Assembly (NCBI GenBank): GCA_031289445.1
Contig: JAITPL010000208.1
Location: forward strand, 1 to 12,178
Direction of reading: 5' to 3'
DNA: 12,178 nt
Source: Tannerella sp.
Lineage (GTDB): Bacteria; Bacteroidota; Bacteroidia; Bacteroidales; Tannerellaceae
The position numbers were made by a program, and so were the translations under genes. Shown here piece after piece: positions 6,457-12,178 of the stretch. Below the pieces are notes generated by a model that saw only the letters and a list, made by a program, of their open reading frames with translations, was not told the DNA's origin and ran no database searches. Numbering within the stretch: position 1 is the first letter of the stretch; every line of letters starts with the position of its first letter.

Positions 6457-7839
6457 TTATTTGTTTTTAATGATTTGAGCCATAAATTCAGCCTCGCAGA
6501 CGACTTTTTCACCCACAAAGACGTAGCCTTTCATAGTCGATATGCCGCGACGTATGGGAGTGATCATCTGTATTCGGAAGATAAGAGTATCGCCGGGTAC
6601 TACTTTATGGCGGAACTTGACGCCGTCGATTTTCATAAAGTAGGTAGAATAGCGTTCAGGCTCATCCACCGAGTTGAGCACAAGCAGTCCGCCTGTTTGC
6701 GCCATTGATTCGACGAGTAATACGCCGGGCATGACAGGCTCTTGCGGAAAATGACCCTGAAAGAAAGGCTCATTGACCGTAATGTTCTTTATACCAACGA
6801 TATAATCGCCTCCAATCTCTATGATTTTATCTATCAGCAGGAAAGGGTAGCGATGAGGCAGGAGTTCGCGGATGCGGTTGATGTCCATAGCCGGAGGCTC
6901 GCCGACCTTGTAAACCGGCGGCAGTACATCGTTCATTTTGATATCTTTACGTATCATCCTTGCGAGGGCGTTATTGATTTTGTGTCCCGGCCGCTTAGCT
7001 ATGATATGCCCCTTTATCGGCTTGCCTATCAGGGCTATATCGCCGATGACGTCAATCAGTTTGTGGCGTGCCGGTTCGTTGGGGAAGACGAGCGGCTTCT
7101 CGTTAACGTAGCCGAGTTCGCGCACATTGGCGTGCGGCAGGTTGAGACTGTCGGCGATTGAATCCATCTCGCTCTGTTCAATCTTACGGTCATAAATGAC
7201 GATGGCGTTATCGAGGTCGCCGCCCTTGATAAGGTTGTTTTGCAGCAGCATCTCTATTTCGCGCACGAAAACGAATGTACGCGAGGCGGCGATATCGGCG
7301 GGAAACTCGGACAGGTCGGTCAGCGAGGCGTACTGGTTCGACAGCACAGGCGAATCGAACTCTATCAGGACGTTGATACTGAACTTGTCGTCGGGCAGGA
7401 TGATGAGCGAGGAGCCGGTTGTCTCGTCCTTCACTTCTATCTTGTGGCGCACGATATAGTAGTCTTTGGAGGCGTTTTGTTCACTGACGCCTACACGCTC
7501 GATATTCTGCGAAAAGATGAGGGCGCTACCGTCAAAGATAGGCATTTCGGGGGCGTCGATCTCGATTAGGCAATTGTCGATCTCCCAAGCGTAGAGCGCA
7601 GCGAGCGCATGTTCTACGGTACTGCACTGTACCTCGTTTTTGGTCAGCACGGTGCCTCGCTGAGTGTTTGTTACATTCTCTGCCAAAGCGTCTATAACAT
7701 GACCGTCAAGGTCTAAACGCTTTATCTTATAACCGTGATTTTCGGGTGCAGGCCAGAATGTTACATTAACATTCAGTCCAGTGTGCAGGCCTTTACCTTT
7801 TAATGAAAATTCGGACGTTAATGTTTTTTGTTTCTGCAT
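6457..7839 (-). CDS. lpxC-fabZ: Bifunctional UDP-3-O-acyl-GlcNAc deacetylase / 3-hydroxyacyl-ACP dehydratase
   Basis: This natural fusion of 460 residues is a hallmark of Bacteroidota. Residues 1 to about 305 are LpxC, the zinc deacetylase of the committed lipid A step. Zinc and catalytic residues are visible in STVEHALAAL (73-82, His77), RHKLIDVIGD (258-267, His259 and Asp263) and PGHKINNALA (284-293, His286). Residues about 318-460 are FabZ, which dehydrates 3-hydroxyacyl-ACP in fatty acid synthesis: LLPHRYPFLLID (327-338), GHFPQEPVMPGVL (362-374, catalytic His363) and VESMAQ (376-381, Glu377). Both active sites look intact. Joining the two activities links the enzyme that commits hydroxyacyl chains to lipid A with the one that diverts them to membrane lipids. 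It starts 2 bp after lpxD. Confidence 0.97.
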   Translation of the reverse strand: MQKQKTLTSEFSLKGKGLHTGLNVNVTFWPAPENHGYKIKRLDLDGHVIDALAENVTNTQRGTVLTKNEVQCSTVEHALAALYAWEIDNCLIEIDAPEMPIFDGSALIFSQNIERVGVSEQNASKDYYIVRHKIEVKDETTGSSLIILPDDKFSINVLIEFDSPVLSNQYASLTDLSEFPADIAASRTFVFVREIEMLLQNNLIKGGDLDNAIVIYDRKIEQSEMDSIADSLNLPHANVRELGYVNEKPLVFPNEPARHKLIDVIGDIALIGKPIKGHIIAKRPGHKINNALARMIRKDIKMNDVLPPVYKVGEPPAMDINRIRELLPHRYPFLLIDKIIEIGGDYIVGIKNITVNEPFFQGHFPQEPVMPGVLLVESMAQTGGLLVLNSVDEPERYSTYFMKIDGVKFRHKVVPGDTLIFRIQMITPIRRGISTMKGYVFVGEKVVCEAEFMAQIIKNK

Positions 7840-7841
7840 AT

Positions 7842-8888
7842 TTATGACTTATTTTTATTTATTTTCAATTCTTCAATATCTTTTTGCAATTGGCCGATTG
7901 TGCGGTATAACTCAGGCAGTTTCTCGAAGATGACGCTTGAGCGCAGGTATTGCCTGATGGGTATGGCCGGCGAGCCTAAGACTCGTGCGCCTGCCTCTAT
8001 GCTTCCGAGAATACCCGCCTGTGCGCCTATTTGCGCCTTGTCGCCTACGGTGATGTGCCCGCTCAATCCTACCTGTCCGCCTATCATACATCCCGCGCCT
8101 ACCTTTGAGGAGCCTGAAATGCCTGCCTGTGCCGCCAAGACGGTGTTTTCGCCTATCTCGACGTTGTGAGCCACCATTATGAGGTTATCCAGCTTAACGC
8201 CTTTCCTGATGATTGTAGAGCCTATCACGGCGCGGTCGATAGTAGTGTTTGCGCCTATCTCTACATTGTCCTCAATCACTACGTTGCCCAACTGCGGTAT
8301 CTTTTGGTACTCGCCCTGTTTGTCGGGAGCAAAGCCGAAGCCGTCAGCTCCGATGACCGCCCCCGCGTGAATCATGCAGTTGCTGCCTATCACGCAACCG
8401 CTGTAAATGCAGGCATGTGGATAGATTGTAGTATTGTCGGCAATGCTGACGCGGTCGCCAAGGTAAGCGCCGGGATAGATGCGGCAATCGTCGCCAATCA
8501 CGGTACTGTCGCCTATGTATGCGAAAGGGCCGACGTAGCAGTTGTTGCCGACGGTGGCGTTCACAGCAACGAAGGCAGTAGAATCTATGCCTGTGCGGCG
8601 CTGTTTGGCCTGTTCGGCGAGGCTCATCAGAGCGGCCAGCGACGAGTAGGCGTTGGGGACTTTGATAAGGGTGGCCTTGACCTCGCCGGTAGGGGCAAAA
8701 TCATTGTTGACCAGCACAATACTTGCGTTGGTCTCGTATATGAAATGTTCATACTTTGGGTTGGCGAGAAACGTCAGCGTTCCGGGCCTCCCGTTTTCTA
8801 TCCGGGAAAAGTCGCTAACCTGTGCCAAAGGGTCGCCAACTATGCTTCCTTTCAAGAAATCTGCGATTTGTTGAGCAGTAAACTCCAT
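7842..8888 (-). CDS. lpxD: UDP-3-O-acylglucosamine N-acyltransferase
   Basis: LpxD adds the second 3-hydroxyacyl chain, from ACP, to the free amine made by LpxC. The 348 residues fit the family. The N-terminal uridine-binding domain (1 to about 95) contains [16 protein letters not shown] (38-53). A long run of hexapeptide repeats (about 105-300) forms the beta-helix, and the catalytic histidine is His241 in MVAHNVEIG (238-246). The C-terminal helix (about 316-345) is normal for the family and ends in a Lys/Asn-rich tail. As first gene of the lpx operon it has its own putative promoter. The gap to the upstream pyrF is only 82 bp with no visible terminator, so read-through from the purM-prfA-pyrF unit is possible. 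Confidence 0.97.
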   Translation of the reverse strand: MEFTAQQIADFLKGSIVGDPLAQVSDFSRIENGRPGTLTFLANPKYEHFIYETNASIVLVNNDFAPTGEVKATLIKVPNAYSSLAALMSLAEQAKQRRTGIDSTAFVAVNATVGNNCYVGPFAYIGDSTVIGDDCRIYPGAYLGDRVSIADNTTIYPHACIYSGCVIGSNCMIHAGAVIGADGFGFAPDKQGEYQKIPQLGNVVIEDNVEIGANTTIDRAVIGSTIIRKGVKLDNLIMVAHNVEIGENTVLAAQAGISGSSKVGAGCMIGGQVGLSGHITVGDKAQIGAQAGILGSIEAGARVLGSPAIPIRQYLRSSVIFEKLPELYRTIGQLQKDIEELKINKNKS

Positions 8889-8911
8889 CGATAATTATTA
8901 ATTTCAATCGA

Positions 8912-8919
8912 CAAAAATA
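8912..8919 (-). promoter_or_regulatory. Putative -7 box for the lpx operon
   Basis: On the minus strand this reads TATTTTTG, matching TAnnTTTG, 23 bp before the lpxD start codon. A TTTG is not present 19-21 bp upstream, so only half of the promoter signature is supported. Confidence 0.45.
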
Positions 8920-8970
8920 GTAAAAAAATTTGTATTCATACGATTTTCGGCGAATAATTCTGTTTTCTGA

Positions 8971-9798
8971 CTATATAATTCCTTTTTCTGACAGATATTT
9001 TGCCATCTCCTGCTGTATTTTCATTGCTTCCCGACCGGCTGCCGAGGCGAACTCAAGCTCGTTGTCGGCATAGATTATGGCGCGGGAAGAGTTGACTATC
9101 AGTCCGCATTCGCTGTTCATTCCGTAGCGGCAGACTTCTTCCAGCGAGCCGCCCTGCGCTCCTACGCCGGGTACGAGCAGGAAATGTCGGGGTGCAATGC
9201 GTCGAACATCCTCAAACAGACTGCCTTGCGTGGCGCCGACTACGTACATCATGTTGTGGTCGTCGCCCCAGCGCTGCGAGACGCGGAGGGTTTTCTCGAA
9301 CAGCCGTTCGCCGGCAGCGTCTTCGGTGAATTGAAAATCCTGCGAGCCGCGATTGGACGTAAGCGCAAGCAGTATGACCCACTTGTCTTGATATTCGAGG
9401 AAGGGCGTCACGCTGTCCTCGCCCATGTAGGGAGCAACGGTGAGCGCATCCGCATTCATGGTCGAGAAGAACGTTTGGGCATACATTGCAGAGGTATTGC
9501 CGATGTCGCCGCGCTTGGCGTCGGCGATGACGAACTGGTCGGGATACTGCGTTTTGATGTATTGCACAGTTTTTTTGAACGAAGCCCAACCGCCGTCACC
9601 GTACTCGTAGAAGGCGATGTTAGGCTTGTAGGCGATGCAATAGGGCGCTGTCGCGTCGATAATAGCTTTGTTGAAGACAAAAACCGGGTCTTCTTCGGAC
9701 AGCAGATGTTTCGGTATCTTTTTCATGTCGGTATCCAGTCCCACGCACAGAAACGAGCGCTTTCGCCGGATGTTGTCGATAATAGCTTCCTTGTTCAT
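8971..9798 (-). CDS. pyrF: Orotidine 5'-phosphate decarboxylase (type 2)
   Basis: PyrF decarboxylates OMP to UMP, the last step of de novo pyrimidine synthesis. The 275-residue length and motif order fit the longer type 2 family. [12 protein letters not shown] lies at 18-29, the substrate lysine in YKPN (57-60), the catalytic charged network in [10 protein letters not shown] (93-102; Asp93, Lys95, Asp98), a phosphate-binding loop in [11 protein letters not shown] (208-218), and [10 protein letters not shown] (235-244) near the end. All key residues are present. It follows prfA with a 25-bp gap and is probably the last gene of the purM-prfA-pyrF unit. The ATG at 9798 is followed at once by the normal N-terminus. 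Confidence 0.97.
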   Translation of the reverse strand: MNKEAIIDNIRRKRSFLCVGLDTDMKKIPKHLLSEEDPVFVFNKAIIDATAPYCIAYKPNIAFYEYGDGGWASFKKTVQYIKTQYPDQFVIADAKRGDIGNTSAMYAQTFFSTMNADALTVAPYMGEDSVTPFLEYQDKWVILLALTSNRGSQDFQFTEDAAGERLFEKTLRVSQRWGDDHNMMYVVGATQGSLFEDVRRIAPRHFLLVPGVGAQGGSLEEVCRYGMNSECGLIVNSSRAIIYADNELEFASAAGREAMKIQQEMAKYLSEKGII

Positions 9799-9823
9799 AT
9801 CTCTATCAGTTTATTTTTTTGGT

Positions 9824-10936
9824 TTATAGTTCGCTTTCCTTGATACGTTCGGCGTTCTCGGCGACTGTGAGCCGGTCGATAAAGTCCTGAATATCGCCGT
9901 TCATAAACGCAGGGAGGTTATAGACGGTATAGTTGATGCGATGGTCGGTGATGCGTCCTTGCGGGTAGTTGTAGGTGCGTATTTTGGCGGAGCGGTCGCC
10001 GGTCGAAACCATAGTCTTGCGTCGCGAGGCAATGTCGTCGATATATTTCTGGTGTTCGCGGTCGTAGATAAACGAGCGCAGGCGGCTCAGGGCGCGTTCC
10101 TTGTTCTTGGGCTGGTCGCGAGTCTCGGTACATTCAATCAGTATCTCCTCGACCGTAGCGGTAACAGGATTTTTCCAGTTATAGCGCAGGCGTACGCCCG
10201 ATTCTACCTTGTTGACATTCTGACCTCCGGCGCCGCTTGAGCGGAAGGTGTCCCAGCGTATTTCGCCCTCGTTGATTTCGACGTCGAACTCGTCGGCTTC
10301 GGGCAGTACGGCAACGGTAGCTGCGGAGGTGTGGATACGTCCCTGCGTCTCGGTCTGCGGTACGCGCTGTACGCGGTGAACGCCCGATTCATACTTCATT
10401 GTGCCGTAAACATTATCTCCGGTAACGGTGAAAACTATCTCCTTGAAACCGCCGACGCCGTTCTCGTTGCAATTTGAGACAGCGATGTTCCAGCCTTTTA
10501 TCTCGCTGTATTTGGAGTACATGCGGAAGAGGTCGGAAGCGAATATTGCGGCCTCGTCGCCACCTGTGCCGCCGCGTATCTCGACGATAGCGTGCTTGCC
10601 GTCTTCGGGGTCGGCCGGGATAAGCAGCAGTTTGATTTCTTCTTCGATTTCGGGGATGCGTATCCGACAGGCGTCCAACTCGTCGCCGGCCATCTTGTGC
10701 ATTTCGGGGTCGCCCCCGGTAGCGAGTATTTCTTTGGCTTCGTTGATGGTTGCAAGCGTTTGAATGTATCTCCCGCGAGCTTCATCTATGCGCTGCAGTT
10801 CCTTGTATTCCTTGGTGAGGCGGACGTAACGCTTGCGGTCGCCGATAACCGAGGGGTCGGATATAAGCAGCGAGACCTCTTCAAAACGGCTTGCAAGTCC
10901 GTCGAGTTTTTGCAGTATGCTGTTTTTATCGGCCAT
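9824..10936 (-). CDS. prfA: Peptide chain release factor 1
   Basis: RF1 reads UAA and UAG stop codons on the ribosome and triggers peptide release. The 370-residue protein has an N-terminal helical domain (1 to about 105), the peptidyl-hydrolase motif SSGAGGQNVNK (233-243; GGQ at 237-239), and a C-terminal part with DRSAKIRTYNYPQGRITDHR (314-333). The stop-codon recognition tripeptide, usually PAT in RF1, is P-Q-T here (193-195, in RVPQTETQGR); the outer proline and threonine are kept, which fits RF1 and not the SPF of RF2. The spacing to purM is 2 bp, so translational coupling is likely. Confidence 0.97.
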   Translation of the reverse strand: MADKNSILQKLDGLASRFEEVSLLISDPSVIGDRKRYVRLTKEYKELQRIDEARGRYIQTLATINEAKEILATGGDPEMHKMAGDELDACRIRIPEIEEEIKLLLIPADPEDGKHAIVEIRGGTGGDEAAIFASDLFRMYSKYSEIKGWNIAVSNCNENGVGGFKEIVFTVTGDNVYGTMKYESGVHRVQRVPQTETQGRIHTSAATVAVLPEADEFDVEINEGEIRWDTFRSSGAGGQNVNKVESGVRLRYNWKNPVTATVEEILIECTETRDQPKNKERALSRLRSFIYDREHQKYIDDIASRRKTMVSTGDRSAKIRTYNYPQGRITDHRINYTVYNLPAFMNGDIQDFIDRLTVAENAERIKESEL

Positions 10937-10938
10937 AT

Positions 10939-12102
10939 TTATTGATAATGAAATTCGCCATATTCGCTGCGTATTGTCAATTCGCGTTTGTCGCTCTTCT
11001 CAACGTGTCCGACGATGCGGGCGTCGATACCGTAGGACTTGCTTATTTCGATGATGCTGTCAGCCTTTTCTTCGGATAGATATACTTCCATGCGATGTCC
11101 CATATTGAAGACTTTGTACATCTCCGACCAGTCGGTGTTGCTTTGCTCGTGGATAGTGCGGAAAAGGGGTGGGAGAGGGAAGAGGTTGTCTTTTACAACT
11201 CTCAGGTTATCAACGAAATGCAGTATCTTGGTCTGTGCGCCGCCGGAGCAATGCACCATACCGTGAATATCGCTGCGCATACGGTCGAGAATGGTTTTGA
11301 CTACCGGTGCGTAGGTGCGGGTAGGGGAGAGCACGAGTTTACCGGCGTCGAGAGGCGAGCCTTCGACGCTGTCAGTAAGCCGCAAGCTGCCTGCATATAT
11401 CAGCTCGTCCGGCAATGCGGCGTCATAACTTTCGGGATATTTTTCGGCGAGATAGCGGGCGAAAACGTCGTGTCGTGCCGAGGTCAGTCCGTTGCTGCCC
11501 ATGCCGCCGTTGTAGGAGCGCTCGTAAATGGCCTGACCGGATGAGGCAAGTCCGACTATAACATCACCGGCGCGTATGTTGGCGTTGTTGATGATGTCTG
11601 CGCGTCGAAGGCGGCAGGTAACGGAGCTGTCAACGATGATTGTGCGCACAAGGTCGCCTACATCAGCCGTTTCGCCACCTGTTGAATAGGCGTTCACTCC
11701 CAGCGCCCGCAACTCGGCAAGCAGCTCTTCGGCGCCGTTGATGATAGTCGAGACGACCTCGCCGGGGATAAGCAGTTTATTTCGTCCTATAGTGCTCGAA
11801 ACGAGTATGTTATCCGTAGCGCCGACGCATATAAGGTCGTCGATATTCATGATGAGCGCGTCTTGGGCGATGCCTTTCCAGACACTGAGGTCGCCTGTTT
11901 CGCGCCAATAGAGGTAGGCGAGCGAGGATTTAGTGCCTGCGCCGTCGGCGTGCATGATATTGCAATACTCCGGGTCTCCACCCAGAATATCGGGAATAAT
12001 CTTGCAGAAAGCCTTTGGATACAGGCCTTTGTCGATGTGTCTTATAGCGCTGTGAACGTCTTCTTTTGAGGCGCTCACCCCACGTAAATTATACCGCTCC
12101 AT
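10939..12102 (-). CDS. purM: Phosphoribosylformylglycinamidine cyclo-ligase (AIR synthetase)
   Basis: PurM closes the imidazole ring of AIR using ATP, the fifth step of purine synthesis. At 387 residues it is longer than the usual length of about 345. Recognisable motifs are HADGAGTKSSLAY (51-63; DGxGTK), IDDLICVGA (87-95), STGGETADVGDLVRT (140-154; GGETA), SSG (187-189) with SNGLTSARH (203-211), HGMVHCSGGAQTKI (280-293) and VFNMGHRMEVY (331-341; FNMG). Compared with the common form, where SSG and SNG nearly touch, there are 13 residues (190-202) between them; I believe this is normal for the Bacteroidota branch but cannot check. It is first in the purM-prfA-pyrF unit. No clear TAnnTTTG is visible in the 76 bp before it. 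Confidence 0.95.
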   Translation of the reverse strand: MERYNLRGVSASKEDVHSAIRHIDKGLYPKAFCKIIPDILGGDPEYCNIMHADGAGTKSSLAYLYWRETGDLSVWKGIAQDALIMNIDDLICVGATDNILVSSTIGRNKLLIPGEVVSTIINGAEELLAELRALGVNAYSTGGETADVGDLVRTIIVDSSVTCRLRRADIINNANIRAGDVIVGLASSGQAIYERSYNGGMGSNGLTSARHDVFARYLAEKYPESYDAALPDELIYAGSLRLTDSVEGSPLDAGKLVLSPTRTYAPVVKTILDRMRSDIHGMVHCSGGAQTKILHFVDNLRVVKDNLFPLPPLFRTIHEQSNTDWSEMYKVFNMGHRMEVYLSEEKADSIIEISKSYGIDARIVGHVEKSDKRELTIRSEYGEFHYQ

Positions 12103-12106
12103 ATTT

Positions 12107-12138
12107 AAAAATTACGAATTAAAAATTACGAATTAAAA
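12107..12138. repeat. 14-bp tandem repeat upstream of purM
   Basis: Two perfect copies of AAAAATTACGAATT (12107-12120 and 12121-12134) are followed by a four-base start of a third. It lies 5 bp before the purM start codon, within its presumed untranslated leader. The A+T-rich, low-complexity style resembles the TCAATTG array at the other end of the window. Confidence 0.85.
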
Positions 12139-12149
12139 GATTCTACCTT

Positions 12150-12170
12150 GGGCAACCGCAAGGGTTTCCC
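12150..12170. repeat. Imperfect hairpin / REP-like element upstream of purM
   Basis: GGGCAACC at 12150-12157 pairs with GGTTTCCC at 12163-12170 (seven pairs, one C-T mismatch) around a five-base loop. Read on the minus strand, the flanking GTAGGGG start resembles short repetitive palindromes I recall as dispersed in many bacterial genomes. There is no T-run after it on either strand, so a terminator is unlikely. The window ends 8 bp later. Confidence 0.45.
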
Positions 12171-12178
12171 CTACTTCT

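Noticed and set aside
6453..6518. Longer LpxA start at 6518
   Set aside because: It adds 22 residues not found in LpxA and overlaps the end of lpxC-fabZ, while the ATG at 6452 gives the standard N-terminus with a 4-bp gap.
8166..8894. Plus-strand open frame of 242 codons opposite lpxD
   Set aside because: It is a mirror of a GC-rich hexapeptide-repeat gene, has no domain, promoter or sensible composition, and the minus strand holds an unmistakable LpxD.
9184..9843. Plus-strand open frame of 219 codons opposite pyrF
   Set aside because: It is antisense to an intact PyrF and shows no recognisable motif; it is best read as an accidental open frame.

Overview
The window reads as chromosomal DNA of a Bacteroidota bacterium, most likely order Bacteroidales. 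The evidence is a fused lpxC-fabZ gene inside an lpxD / lpxC-fabZ / lpxA cluster, promoters that fit the Bacteroidota pattern (TTTG, about 20 bp, TAnnTTTG), A-rich leaders with no strong Shine-Dalgarno sequence, a BspA-type leucine-rich-repeat lipoprotein, and a secreted sialate O-acetylesterase with a sugar-binding insert. I cannot name the genus.

Layout, left to right. (1) Positions 1-442 (+) hold the C-terminal part of a protein ending in a heptad coiled coil, possibly Rpn/PD-(D/E)XK-like. A short gap follows with direct repeats and a 7-bp tandem repeat. (2) Positions 580-2505 (-) encode a secreted sialate O-acetylesterase whose last codons are made of that tandem repeat. (3) Divergently, 2656-4098 (+) is a three-gene unit: an ECF sigma factor, a small one-pass membrane protein (candidate anti-sigma factor) and a secreted helical Spy/CpxP-like protein. 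It closes with a clear terminator at 4171-4205. (4) Positions 4340-5578 (+) encode a BspA-like LRR lipoprotein with its own promoter and a terminator shared with the convergent lpx operon. (5) Positions 5670-8888 (-) form the lipid A operon lpxD, lpxC-fabZ, lpxA with 2-4 bp gaps. (6) Positions 8971-12102 (-) form a housekeeping operon purM, prfA, pyrF. (7) The right edge carries a 14-bp tandem repeat and an imperfect hairpin upstream of purM.

The right two thirds are core genes: lipid A assembly with fatty acid dehydration, purine and pyrimidine synthesis, and translation termination. The left third is more accessory and faces the envelope: glycan deacetylation, a probable envelope-stress sigma module and a surface LRR lipoprotein. 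The points most worth a second look are the sigma / membrane protein / Spy-like trio, which resembles CnrYXH in layout, and the heptanucleotide repeat that supplies the end of the esterase and stops translation in all three frames. No tRNA, rRNA, CRISPR array or complete insertion sequence was seen. No stretch longer than 300 bases lacks a gene.
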